A DNA stretch of 15,750 bases from JBNJEM01 sp051745935 (GTDB lineage: Bacteria; Planctomycetota; Planctomycetia; Pirellulales; Pirellulaceae): contig JBNJEM010000102.1 of the NCBI GenBank assembly GCA_051745935.1, positions 1 to 15,750 on the forward strand, written 5' to 3'. Positions 1 through 7,881 of the stretch are shown here, piece by piece (position 1 is the stretch's first letter; the number at the start of each line of letters is the position of its first letter). The notes beneath the pieces are model-generated. The model was not told the DNA's origin. It saw only the letters and a program-made list of their open reading frames with translations, and searched no databases. The translations under genes were made by a program, and so were the position numbers.

Positions 1-707
1 ATCCGGCCCGCGAGCCGCCGAGAGACGCGTAGCAATCCGTCTCGACGGCGCGGCATTTTCCCCCCCCCAATCGCCACCCCCTTGACTGGGGAGGCCGTAA
101 GCTACGCCACGGATTCGTCTGACAGCTGATTGGAAGCGTTCAGTGACCGGCCCGAGTTTCACGCTCGATCTGGCCGCCGGGAGAACGCTTGCGGCTTCTG
201 CCAAAGCTTCCGCGAGTGGCGGGAAGCCAGCAGCGTTACCAACTCGGGGATTGGTTCGCCGGTGCCGTCGTCGGGCCGTTGCGGCGACCCCCTGGGCATT
301 TTGGAGACTCGGAAAGCGACCCTTCCGGTAGCCTATGTGGAGTATCTGGCACGATTTGCGAACAGGCTGCGTGCTGGCGGCTCAATATGGCGGCTCAACG
401 TAGGGTTGACAGTTTCCACTGCGCGTTTCAGGTTGGTATTTACTGATCCGATGGTTGTCCTGTTGGTAACGTTTTAGCGAACTGAAGTACGGCTCTTCCA
501 GGCAATGAGGGTTGGACAACGGCCCTGTAGAGCGAGCGGGCCGCCGTCCGCTGTCACGGATCCTTGCCGGTTCAATGCGCGGCCGAGCGGACTCTGGCCT
601 TGCGGTTAAACAGGGTACGCCATAAGGGATTTGTGATCACGAAGCCAGGATTCTACTTCAGACGGCTAAAGGGTTACTCCTGTTTCAATTGCGCCGAGGC
701 TCCGAGC
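1..707. other. Gene-free left end
   Basis: No reading frame here resembles a protein I know. Three short overlapping plus-strand frames between 130 and 477 compete in different phases, have low-complexity translations and lack ribosome binding sites. A TTGACT at 81-86 has no acceptable -10 hexamer at 16-18 bp. A run of nine C at 61-68 and just before is the only other notable feature. The stretch is probably spacer, possibly with the 3' end of a neighbour lying outside the window. Confidence 0.5.
696..699 (+). promoter_or_regulatory. Ribosome binding site choosing ATG 708
   Basis: GAGG lies 8 nt before the ATG at 708. The same frame stays open upstream to a TTG at 564, but that start has no Shine-Dalgarno sequence, and the 48 extra residues look like translated spacer. 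I therefore start the gene at 708. Confidence 0.55.
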
Positions 708-2378
708 ATGTCCGACCTTTCCGATGACCAAGTAACTGAACAGGCACGGGCGTGTCTACTTCTACCTGACACATGCCTTCGCGAATTGATTCCGGGGCTT
801 TCCCTGCAATCCGAATCGCGCATTGACACGGAGTCCTTGTTGGTGCGCACGCGAAACTGTCTGAACAACCAAGCGATTCACCAATGGGGTGATCTGCTTG
901 ACATGACGATCTCGGATCTAATGAGAATCAGGAGTTTTGGGGAGCGAAGTGTGATTGATTTGCTCGAGGCCGCGGTACGTCGCTCAGGCGTGACGAATGG
1001 CACGTTACGCGAGCGCGGTTGCCCTTCCCAGGCTGAGATCTCGGCACTCCCGGAACCATCAAGCAGGAACGTTCGCAAAGCTCTTCGGCGTTTACTGGCG
1101 AATCGGCACGCTTGTCTTCGCGAGCTTTTACCGCAATTGGATGGAGTGGCACAGTGCTCCATCCAATTAAGCCAGCTTTCGGTGCGCACAAGGAACTGTC
1201 TTCACAAACGCAAAATCCAGACTTGGGAAGATTTGCTTCCTCGCACGGTCGGCGATCTGTATGCAATACAGGGAATGGGCGAGGCGAGTGTCGGAGATCT
1301 TTTGTCTCTTGCGGTGCGAGTTGCGATTTCAGCCAATGGGCTCGAGGATTCTGCGGTTAACACAGCGCGTCGAGACGCTGTTCGCCCCGATGACGCCGCC
1401 TCCTCGCTTTGGGAAGGTCTACCTGTATCGGTGCGAGACGCCGCCAGGAACCTAATGCGATGGGCGGGGACAGAGGAGCATGCACATTCCATCGGCGACC
1501 TATGCGAGGTTTTGCGGCATGGAGATCTACCAGCGGACATCGCGGCGGACTGGTCCGCAATCAAATCGCTATCACTTGGTTCGCTGGCCGGCGAGGCCAA
1601 CAAAGTGGACATTGGCGCCTTGATTGACACGTGTCTTGGCCAGTTGGACGCGAGAAGGCGCCAAATAGTCCTGGCTCGTTCCCCCATCTCCACCCGCTCA
1701 TCCTTGGACGACCTGGCTCACCAATTTCACATCACACGGCAGCGGGTCGCTCAACTAGAAAACGCAGCCGCGAGAGAGATTGGGACGTTACTTGAGTGTG
1801 AACAATTTCGCCCGATCGGCTGGCGCGTCAATAGCCTCCGAAACGCTCTCGGGGTGGGGGTTCCCTATCAAAGCGAGTATTGTCGCGCGACACTGAGCCA
1901 TGCCACGAGAAATGCCAGTGAGGAACTTCGAGAGCGGTCGCTTCAGCTTCTACTCTGGCTCGCCGGTCCCTACAGACTCAATGCTCAAAACCAATGGCTT
2001 GTTCGCGCGGGCTTTCCAACGGCCGTACTTATGGAGGATGTAACAGATGATACCGGGCTCGTGGATTTAGAGAAGCTGACCGCTATTTTGACGGACTTGG
2101 GACTGGTGGGCTCGGTGCATTCGGATTGGAAAAAGGAATTTGCTTCCATACGCAGCATTGATGATTTGCCTGTTTGGTGGCGAGGTTCCGTAACGGACAA
2201 GGCCGTCTTGCTACTTGAACGCTGGAGGTGTCCCGCCACGCCAGAGGAACTCAATGTAGCAGTTGGCGAGGGCCATGACGAACGCGCCACTCGGAGTCGA
2301 ATTCTTGAAGATGACCGTTTCACGCGAGTTGAGCGATCGAGAGTAGCCCTCCGGAAATGGGGGCTGGAAGAATATTGA
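708..2378 (+). CDS. Alpha-CTD-like / sigma region-4-like regulatory protein
   Basis: A 556-residue protein, probably a cytoplasmic DNA-binding or RNA-polymerase-associated regulator. An internal duplication is visible: residues 22-93 and 135-207 both begin CLREL(I/L)P, pass through VRTRNCL and end in a helix-hairpin-helix pattern (GDLLDMTISDLMRIRSFGE and EDLLPRTVGDLYAIQGMGE). This pattern is the signature of the RNA polymerase alpha-subunit C-terminal domain. Residues 303-362 resemble sigma-70 region 4: LDARRRQIVL, then a helix-turn-helix around LAHQFHITRQRVAQLE. The C terminus (about 495-556) has a short winged-helix look, ending ILEDDRFTRV...WGLEEY, reminiscent of HARE-HTH domains as in RNAP delta. 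It lacks the alpha N-terminal domain and the sigma core-binding regions, so it is neither alpha nor a complete sigma factor. It stands alone with large spacers on both sides, so context does not reveal its target. The architecture is fairly secure; the function is unknown. Confidence 0.85.
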   Translation: MSDLSDDQVTEQARACLLLPDTCLRELIPGLSLQSESRIDTESLLVRTRNCLNNQAIHQWGDLLDMTISDLMRIRSFGERSVIDLLEAAVRRSGVTNGTLRERGCPSQAEISALPEPSSRNVRKALRRLLANRHACLRELLPQLDGVAQCSIQLSQLSVRTRNCLHKRKIQTWEDLLPRTVGDLYAIQGMGEASVGDLLSLAVRVAISANGLEDSAVNTARRDAVRPDDAASSLWEGLPVSVRDAARNLMRWAGTEEHAHSIGDLCEVLRHGDLPADIAADWSAIKSLSLGSLAGEANKVDIGALIDTCLGQLDARRRQIVLARSPISTRSSLDDLAHQFHITRQRVAQLENAAAREIGTLLECEQFRPIGWRVNSLRNALGVGVPYQSEYCRATLSHATRNASEELRERSLQLLLWLAGPYRLNAQNQWLVRAGFPTAVLMEDVTDDTGLVDLEKLTAILTDLGLVGSVHSDWKKEFASIRSIDDLPVWWRGSVTDKAVLLLERWRCPATPEELNVAVGEGHDERATRSRILEDDRFTRVERSRVALRKWGLEEY

Positions 2379-2953
2379 GGTATCGAGGCGATAGGAGAGG
2401 GAGATTGACCGAGCTGGTGGTGCCGTGCCCGTACAGACTGTTGTTTCCCGTCTGGGGGCCCAGTTTGGCCCGCGACTCCACGATCCGAGCGTACAGGAAC
2501 GCACCAAGTTCGTTGGTTTCCGTTCACCCAAACATCCAGCCCCACGATAATGTCGCATGCCGCCATTGTCTAAGAGGGTGTTGCTCAAACGCGAGGGGAA
2601 CCCAGCCCACGGAAACTGCACAGTTTACTCGCGAGTTCAACGGCCCTGATAACGCCGATTTCGGCCCCGCAATCATGGTTCTGGACTCCAACCCCCCGTT
2701 CGGCGCCGCTAGTGCCTTCCTGCACGCCGTTCAAAAACCCCCTCTAAGGCTTAGCGCCAATCTCAGGCAGAACGGGAATGGCCACCAATGGGGGGGGCGC
2801 CCGGGCCGTGCTCGCGTTGGTTACCTCCTGGGAGTCGTGGCGTTTTTGACGGATGTTCCAGCTCTGTTTTAGCGTAAGCTGTTTATTTACAACCAGTTAG
2901 CGTGTTTCAAGGGCGGAAGCGTAGCCACTGAATGTTTTGGATAAAATGTGATA
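2379..2953. other. Gene-free spacer after the alpha-CTD-like gene
   Basis: No believable gene on either strand. A plus-strand frame to 2872 and minus-strand frames up to 2621 are open, but their translations look random and none has a ribosome binding site. I see no clear intrinsic terminator for the upstream gene. Runs of G and C around 2790-2805 are the only compositional oddity. Confidence 0.5.
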
Positions 2954-3017
2954 TTTTTGTCCTGCATCTTTTTGTCAACTGTCATTTGAGGACAAAAACA
3001 TGCAGGACAAAAACATG
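2954..3017. repeat. Large near-perfect inverted repeat built of 15-bp units
   Basis: The left arm 2954-2976 and right arm 2991-3013 are reverse complements at 22 of 23 positions, around a 14-nt loop. The right arm consists of two direct 15-bp units, GAGGACAAAAACATG (2988-3002) and CAGGACAAAAACATG (3003-3017). The left arm is the mirror-image pair. The A/T-rich units stand out in G+C-rich surroundings. It could be a REP/MITE-like mobile repeat or a bidirectional terminator; no transposase gene is present. Confidence 0.85.
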
Positions 3018-3276
3018 TGCGCCGCGAGGGGAGCCAATCACGTGAGAATGGATATAATCAACCCTGAATTGCAAGATCGGGGCGTGTTTTCCCAAAACCA
3101 CAGCCAAGTCTTCAGGGGCTGCTGGATGTCGGCGGCGTGACCCTACCCAAGTCCATGGTCGACCGAGGCGTCCAAGTGGCCACTAGAGAGAAGCGCACGG
3201 AACAACGCAAAACCCATTGATATGAAACCACTTAAGGGCCGTTCTCTTGTCAGAATCTACTGGAAGATCCGTTTTG

Positions 3277-3309
3277 ACGCTCGCTCCGCCAGTGCCCCGG
3301 GGCGAGCGT
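3277..3309. repeat. Intergenic hairpin
   Basis: ACGCTCGC (3277-3284) and GCGAGCGT (3302-3309) form a perfect 8-bp stem with a 17-nt loop. No T-run follows directly. It lies just before the 98-bp tandem repeat and is probably part of the same repetitive intergenic element. Confidence 0.5.
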
Positions 3310-3360
3310 TCCCGGTTTGGATGCGGTCAAGCGAAGCGAGCCCACGCTGGTTATTTTTCA

Positions 3361-3558
3361 GGCGGTTGGGTTTTTCCGGATGGAACGCTGCCCGGCGCAG
3401 ACCGTCCTCCCGTTGGTCGGACTCACGGCGGAGAAAGTCAGCCGCGACCGGTCTAACAGGCGGTCGGATTTGTCCGGGTGGAACGCGGCCCGGCGCAGAC
3501 CGTCCTCCCGTTGGTCGGACTCACGGCGGAGAAAGTCAGCCGCGACCGGTCTAACAGG
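3361..3558. repeat. Tandem repeat, two copies of about 98 bp
   Basis: Copy 1 is about 3361-3458 and copy 2 about 3459-3558. The 70 bases 3391-3460 recur exactly at 3489-3558, a period of 98. The first roughly 30 bases of each copy are alike but diverged (GGCGGTTGGGTTTTTCCGGA against GGCGGTCGGATTTGTCCGGG). The repeat is open in several frames only because it lacks stops. It ends about 70 bp before the sigma54 promoter at 3631, so it could hold binding sites, but I see no direct sign of that. Confidence 0.9.
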
Positions 3559-3630
3559 AGGGTGGCACGATAAACACTCGGTGGTCCACATTGGGCTTTT
3601 TTCTTCCGTTCTTGTTCCCCGGCCTGGCGT

Positions 3631-3646
3631 TGGCACGGGCATTGCA
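3631..3646 (+). promoter_or_regulatory. Sigma54 (-24/-12) promoter of the kinase-regulator operon
   Basis: TGGCACGGGCATTGCA matches the consensus TGGCAC-N5-TTGCW at every defined position, with the required 10 bp between the GG and GC dinucleotides. Transcription would start near 3657, giving a leader of about 270 nt before the kinase at 3930. Since the operon encodes a sigma54 activator, autoregulation is the natural inference. Confidence 0.75.
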
Positions 3647-3657
3647 ATCTTGGGGGC

Positions 3658-3929
3658 TGGAACCGCCCCCCCCTTTAGAGCGCTGAGCGCCGCCCGGTAA
3701 ACTATTGTCGCAACCTGGTGGAAATGGCCCTCCGAGGCCGTGGACGGGGCGTTTTCGACGGGCTCGGCGGGCCCCCGTATTTTCGGGCACGAATTATTCG
3801 ACTGATGTTAAAGCATTACAAAAGCAGTGTTTGTTCCCGTCGCTTGCGGTTGGTGGGCGATGTTTTTGATCGTGGTCCGTTTTGCTTTGCCTTGGGGCTG
3901 GTGTTTGGGTGTCGGACTGAGATGAGATC
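3658..3929 (+). other. Long 5' leader of the kinase operon
   Basis: About 270 nt lie between the expected sigma54 start and the kinase ATG. A frame from GTG 3718 to TGA 3933 (71 codons) overlaps the kinase start by 4 bases in an ATGA arrangement, which could permit translational coupling. Its Arg/Gly-rich sequence resembles no protein I know, and it has no clear ribosome binding site. I treat it as leader rather than a gene. Confidence 0.35.
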
Positions 3930-5393
3930 ATGAAAGTTGCGCTCAAATTCGTCTTCGCGATCTTCCTGGTGCTGGTCGCGATCCGCACGGTGGAAGGCAT
4001 TTTGACGGTCCAACGGGAGACCGCTCGTCTGGATGAAGCGATTCAGCGAGACGCCCGGCTGCTGGGACGCATATTGCGGGCTTCGGTTCGCGATAGCTGG
4101 ACGGCAAACGGCAGAGGCCGCGCGCTGGACCTGATTGAAGTGATGAACGTGGGGAGTCATCCGATGGAGTTGTCGTGGGTTCCGTTCGAGGGGGAAGAGG
4201 GGCTGAACGCCCGGCTGGACGCGGACTCACTGGGGAAGCTGACCAGCGGCGAGACGGTTGCTCTACGGAAACGCCAGGGGGAAAAGGGCCAGGTGCAGTA
4301 TTTCTTCGTGCCGATCGACGTTCCGGAAGCGGAGGGGGTCATCCAACTGGCTGAAGCCTTGGAAGATCGAAGCCGATACGTTCGGCACGCTCTCGTTCGC
4401 GAGATCATCGTCGGTAGTATCATTGTGCTCGCCAGCGGAGCGGTGGTGATCGTGTTGGGCGTTTTCGTGATTGGTCGCCCCTTGAGTCGGCTACGGGCGA
4501 GAATTAACCGGATCGGCGAGGGCAATCTGTCGGAGCAGGTGACGCTGAGAAGCCGGGACGAACTCTCTACCTTGGCGGAAGGGCTGAACGACATGTGCGC
4601 GCGGTTATCCGCCGCTCGGGAGCGAGAACACGCCGAGACGCAGAAACGCATCTCGGCCATGGAACAGATGCGGCACATGGACCGCCTGACCACGATCGGT
4701 CGACTCGCTTCGGGCATCGCCCACGAGCTCGGGACGCCGCTGAACGTCATTGGCGGCCGGGCGGGGATGATTTCCGATGACGCGATACCGCTCTGTTCCC
4801 AAGAAATCCAGACGAATGCCGACACAATCAAATCCCAGGCGGATCGCATGACGCAAATCATCCGGCACTTGCTCGATTTCGCGCGGCAGCGTCCTCCCAA
4901 GCGGGTTGAAATCAACGGCGAAGAGGTGGTTCGCCATGCCGTTGAACTGGTCAGTTGTCTTGGCTATAACGCGAAGGTTCAGGTTGAATCGCGGGATGGC
5001 CGATCCTCGCTTGTCGCGAAGATGGACCCGGTACAGATGCAGCAGGTGATGACGAATCTCATCGAAAATGCCTTGCAATCCGTGCTCGAGGCCACGGACG
5101 TGGTCGTGACCATTGAATCGGCGAGGACCACGCCGCCGGGCGACGTCGACGCGTCCGCCGGCCGCTTCTTGCGGATCGCGGTTAAAGACGATGGGGTCGG
5201 GATAGCCGAAGAGGATCTTCCGCACGTCTTTGATCCCTTCTTCACCACCAAGGACGTGGGCCGGGGGACCGGTCTGGGCCTGTCCATCACGTACGGGATC
5301 GTCCGCGAGCACGGCGGGTGGATCGATGTCCAGAGCAAGCTGGGGGTGGGCAGCTGTTTTACGGTGCATATCCCACAAGAGGAGTCTCCATGA
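3930..5393 (+). CDS. Membrane sensor histidine kinase (NtrB/ZraS type)
   Basis: A 487-residue kinase of a two-component system. It autophosphorylates on a histidine and should pass the phosphate to the overlapping NtrC-type regulator. Order: membrane helix at about 3-19; an extracytoplasmic sensor of roughly 130 residues that I cannot assign to a family; a second helix at about 159-182; HAMP linker at about 183-235; dimerisation/phosphoacceptor domain with the H-box GIAHELGTPLN, where H265 is the predicted phosphorylation site; and an HATPase domain. The last has N-box residues N376 and N380, DDGVGI at 420-425, DPFFTTKDVGRGTGLGL at about 435-451, and the closing GWIDV...GSCFTVHIP. All catalytic boxes are present, so it should be active. 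The next gene overlaps it by 4 bases, and a consensus sigma54 promoter lies upstream. The signal sensed is unknown; a small exported ligand or envelope stress is possible. Confidence 0.95.
   Translation: MKVALKFVFAIFLVLVAIRTVEGILTVQRETARLDEAIQRDARLLGRILRASVRDSWTANGRGRALDLIEVMNVGSHPMELSWVPFEGEEGLNARLDADSLGKLTSGETVALRKRQGEKGQVQYFFVPIDVPEAEGVIQLAEALEDRSRYVRHALVREIIVGSIIVLASGAVVIVLGVFVIGRPLSRLRARINRIGEGNLSEQVTLRSRDELSTLAEGLNDMCARLSAAREREHAETQKRISAMEQMRHMDRLTTIGRLASGIAHELGTPLNVIGGRAGMISDDAIPLCSQEIQTNADTIKSQADRMTQIIRHLLDFARQRPPKRVEINGEEVVRHAVELVSCLGYNAKVQVESRDGRSSLVAKMDPVQMQQVMTNLIENALQSVLEATDVVVTIESARTTPPGDVDASAGRFLRIAVKDDGVGIAEEDLPHVFDPFFTTKDVGRGTGLGLSITYGIVREHGGWIDVQSKLGVGSCFTVHIPQEESP
5377..5384 (+). 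promoter_or_regulatory. Ribosome binding site choosing ATG 5390
   Basis: AAGAGGAG lies 5 nt before ATG 5390, inside the end of the kinase gene. The regulator frame is open back to 5318, but only this ATG places the receiver domain at residue 1 and yields the ATGA overlap with the kinase stop. Confidence 0.8.
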
Positions 5394-6745
5394 CTGGCCG
5401 TATTCTCATCGTTGACGATGACCGGAGCATGTGCGAGATGCTCCACGACGACCTTGTTCGACGCGGTCACCGGGTTCAATGGCGAACGGACGCCAAGGAG
5501 GCGTTCGAGCATTTCATGGCTGAACCGTTCGACACCGTGGTGACCGACCTCAAGATGCCCGGACTCAACGGCATCGATTTCTGCCATCGCCTGGCTGAGA
5601 ACCGCCCCGACGTTCCGGTCATTGTGATCACCGCCTTTGGCAGCCTCGATAACGCCGTCGAGGCGATTCGGGCGGGAGCCTACGATTTCGTGACCAAGCC
5701 GATCGAACGCGACATGCTGGGACTGGTGATCGAACGGGCCTTGAAGCATCGCTCGCTCCAGGAGCAGGTGCGATTCCTGAAGGGGTGTCGTGATCAGGCG
5801 GGGGACTTCGGCGAGTTCGTGGGCCGGAGCCGGTGCATGGAACAGCTGTTCGCCCAGATTTCGCGTGTTGCTGACGAGCCGGTCCCGGTGGTGATCACCG
5901 GCGAATCCGGCACCGGCAAGGAACTGGTCGCCCGGGCGCTGCATCATCGCAGCGAACGACGGCCTGGCGCTTTCGTACCGGTGAACTGCGCCGCCTTGCC
6001 CGGACCGCTATTGGAAAGCGAGTTCTTTGGCCACGCCCACGGCGCCTTTACGGGTGCGAAGTCCGATCGCCAAGGGCTGTTCATGGAGGCCGATGGGGGC
6101 ACGCTTTTCCTCGACGAAATCACCGAGATCCCGCTGGAACTACAGCCGAAACTCCTGCGCGCGTTGGAAACCGGCGCCATTCGGCCCGTGGGCGAGAACC
6201 TGGAGGTCGACTGCGACGTCCGCGTGCTGGCCGGCACCAACCGCGACCTGGAAGCGGCCGTGAAAGAGGGCGAATTCCGGGAAGACCTGTTTTTCCGGAT
6301 CAACGTCGTTCGAATCGAGGTCCCGCCGCTGCGAGCCCGGGGCAACGATATCCTGCTTTTGTCCCAGCACTTCCTCCAGCAAGTCGCCCAGCGCAGCAAC
6401 AAAGCGGTCAAGGGGCTTTCGCCCGGGGTGGCGGAAAAGCTGCTTGCCTACCGTTGGCCCGGCAACGTTCGCGAACTGCGAAATGCCATGGAACGTGCCG
6501 TGGCCCTGACCCGGTTCGAGGAGCTCGCCGTCGAAGACCTCCCCTCGACAATCCGAGACTACCAGCCTGCACGAATGGTTCTGGGTGGGGATTTCCCGGA
6601 CGAACTGCTCCCGCTGGAACAAGTCGAACGGACGTATGTGCAGCATGTGCTGGAGAAGGTGGGCGGCAACAAGAGCATTGCCGCTCGCATTCTTGGCCTG
6701 GGCCGGCGAACGTTGTACCGAAAACTCGAACGCTGGGGACTGTAG
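5390..6745 (+). CDS. NtrC-family sigma54-dependent response regulator
   Basis: A 451-residue transcription activator with the standard three domains. The receiver (about 4-118) has acidic D10/D11, phosphoacceptor D53 in VTDLKMPG, T81 and K103. The AAA+ domain (about 143-375) has Walker A GESGTGKE (171-178), GAFTGA (218-223), which contacts sigma54, Walker B GGTLFLDE (236-243), the arginine-finger region FREDLFFRINVVRIEVPPLR (from 296) and WPGNVREL (356-363). The C-terminal Fis-type helix-turn-helix (about 418-451) contains GGNKSIAARILGLGRRTLYRKL. Nothing is missing, so it should be functional. It is the obvious partner of the overlapping kinase and the likely activator of the -24/-12 promoters at 3631, 6936 and 9301. 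I see no shared upstream binding site by eye, so that link is inference. Confidence 0.97.
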   Translation: MTGRILIVDDDRSMCEMLHDDLVRRGHRVQWRTDAKEAFEHFMAEPFDTVVTDLKMPGLNGIDFCHRLAENRPDVPVIVITAFGSLDNAVEAIRAGAYDFVTKPIERDMLGLVIERALKHRSLQEQVRFLKGCRDQAGDFGEFVGRSRCMEQLFAQISRVADEPVPVVITGESGTGKELVARALHHRSERRPGAFVPVNCAALPGPLLESEFFGHAHGAFTGAKSDRQGLFMEADGGTLFLDEITEIPLELQPKLLRALETGAIRPVGENLEVDCDVRVLAGTNRDLEAAVKEGEFREDLFFRINVVRIEVPPLRARGNDILLLSQHFLQQVAQRSNKAVKGLSPGVAEKLLAYRWPGNVRELRNAMERAVALTRFEELAVEDLPSTIRDYQPARMVLGGDFPDELLPLEQVERTYVQHVLEKVGGNKSIAARILGLGRRTLYRKLERWGL

Positions 6746-6935
6746 CGGCTGTGGCGGGGCGGCGAGCGAGCCAAAATGACTCACTGTGCTACTCTGACGC
6801 GCCCCGGCCTGGTCCTGAGGCGGGCAAACGGGATCGTGACCGGCTGATCCACCGCGACCATCACCCTTTTTCTCGCCGCTGGAATCACACGCCCCGCCAA
6901 GGGTTCCGCCACACGCGCCGATTCATTTTGGCGTT

Positions 6936-6950
6936 TGGCGCGCCGCTTGC
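6936..6950 (+). promoter_or_regulatory. Sigma54-type promoter of the stand-alone receiver
   Basis: TGGCGCGCCGCTTGC fits TGGCAC-N5-TTGC with one change (A to G) and the correct 10-bp GG-GC spacing; the base after GC is G rather than A or T. Transcription would begin near 6962, about 38 nt before the ATG at 7000, a normal leader length. It overlaps a GGCGCGCC palindrome, so part of the match could be coincidental. Confidence 0.55.
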
Positions 6951-6999
6951 GGCTAACCAAAATGGTTGAAGTCTTTATGGACCGAAAAACAGGTTGAAG

Positions 7000-7470
7000 A
7001 TGACCAGTAATTACTCCAATGGCCCTCAGCATGACCAGGGACGCACGCCGCTCGACCGCAAAATGCCTCACGTCCTGCTGATCGAGGACGATGATGTCAT
7101 GCGCGAGATGCTGGCGGAAGCCCTTCGGCGGGAGGGTTGGGAGGTGACCGAATGCGTGGATGGTTCCCACTGCCTTCAAACCTGCGGTCATGACACGTTG
7201 TCTTGCCAGACCGCGAATCATGACTTCTCCGAGACGTACGACGTGCTCGTCTCCGACATTCGGATGCCCAACATGAGCGGGTTGGACGTCCTGAGAATCC
7301 TCAAAGAGAGTCACTGGGCGGGGGCTTGCCCGCCCACTGTCCTCATTACGGCTTTTGGCGACGAGGAGACGCATGAGCGGGCCCGCGAGTTGGGCGCGGT
7401 CACCGTGCTGGACAAGCCGTTTGCGATGAAAGAGCTGATTCAAACGGTGCGGACGGTGACGGGCACGTAG
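7000..7470 (+). CDS. Stand-alone response regulator receiver with Cys/His-rich insert
   Basis: A 156-residue single-domain receiver (CheY/Spo0F type) with no output domain. Visible residues: E29/D30/D31 in VLLIEDDD, phosphoacceptor D86 in LVSDIRMPNMSGLDVL, T117 in VLITAFGDEE and K139 in LDKPF. The first 21 residues are a polar extension. The spacing from the acidic pair to D86 is about 13 residues longer than usual. The insert between beta 2 and beta 3 (residues 52-74) holds four cysteines (C52, C58, C62, C69) and three histidines (H57, H64, H74), which may bind metal or respond to redox. ATG 7000 is chosen over TTG 6994 because AGG at 6991-6993 fits it; ATG 7063, directly before the receiver, is a possible alternative. 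It may be a phosphate shuttle or sink for the neighbouring kinase, and a sigma54-type promoter precedes it. Confidence 0.92.
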   Translation: MTSNYSNGPQHDQGRTPLDRKMPHVLLIEDDDVMREMLAEALRREGWEVTECVDGSHCLQTCGHDTLSCQTANHDFSETYDVLVSDIRMPNMSGLDVLRILKESHWAGACPPTVLITAFGDEETHERARELGAVTVLDKPFAMKELIQTVRTVTGT

Positions 7471-7565
7471 TCCCCGCCACGGAAGGAGCGGATTTGCGGG
7501 ACACAGACTTGGGGGACAACAGGGAAAGCAGGAGCCTACAGCCCGTAACAAAACGTGGTTCGCGC

Positions 7566-7615
7566 CCGCAAAACCCCCTAGAAAGGAAAGCTGACTGGTT
7601 TTGTTGCGGTTTTTT
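7566..7615 (+). terminator. Probable intrinsic terminator after the receiver gene
   Basis: CCGCAAAACC (7566-7575) pairs with GGTTTTGTTGCGG (7597-7609) as a bulged stem, followed by six T (7610-7615). The loop is about 21 nt and the stem is imperfect, so it is a moderate candidate. It lies about 95 bp after the stop codon. Confidence 0.45.
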
Positions 7616-7794
7616 AATCTGCCCGGGTGCGGGGCTTTGGAGGCCTCCGAAAGGGATCTGGGTCACGGATATGGCGATGTCCCAGAGCGCGTCGAATCGG
7701 TGTGCTGGCTCCGCGCAAGTCATGACGTCGGGCAGTAGTGAGGTCGGGCAAACGCGGCCCCCCTCCATATCCTCGACAGCGCGATCAACAAGAC

Positions 7795-7817
7795 CGCCTC
7801 CCAGTTGGGGGGAGGCG
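7795..7817. repeat. Hairpin in the spacer before the OmpH-like gene
   Basis: CGCCTCCC (7795-7802) and GGGAGGCG (7810-7817) form a perfect 8-bp stem with a 7-nt loop and no T-run. The 7471-7978 spacer otherwise holds the terminator above and a weak promoter; no gene is evident there. Confidence 0.4.
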
Positions 7818-7881
7818 AGAATTGGAATCCGCGTGACGGAACGCCCTTCTCTCCGCTCGCGCTAACCCACTGAGACAAACC

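Noticed and set aside
353..366. TGGCACGATTTGCG, resembling a sigma54 promoter
   Set aside because: GG and GC are only 8 bp apart; sigma54 requires 10. No gene starts close by.
464..478. TGGTAACGTTTTAGC, with correct GG-GC spacing for sigma54
   Set aside because: Three of the defined consensus bases are wrong and no gene lies within 200 bp downstream; too weak to call.
564..707. N-terminal extension of the alpha-CTD-like protein from TTG 564
   Set aside because: No ribosome binding site at 564, unlike ATG 708, and the extra residues do not resemble the family.
3053..3058. TATAAT hexamer as a promoter -10
   Set aside because: No -35 element at 16-18 bp and no gene downstream for more than 850 bp.
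3167..3180. 14-base match GGCGTCCAAGTGGC shared with 9562-9575, as a sign of a common mobile element
   Set aside because: A single exact 14-base match is not far from chance expectation in 15.7 kb, and the flanks do not align.
3361..3558. CRISPR array
   Set aside because: Only two copies, 98 bp each, directly adjacent with no unique spacers between them and no cas genes.
3222..3700. Overlapping plus- and minus-strand frames across the 98-bp repeat
   Set aside because: They are open because the repeat lacks stop codons in several frames; the translations simply repeat the DNA unit and have no start signals.
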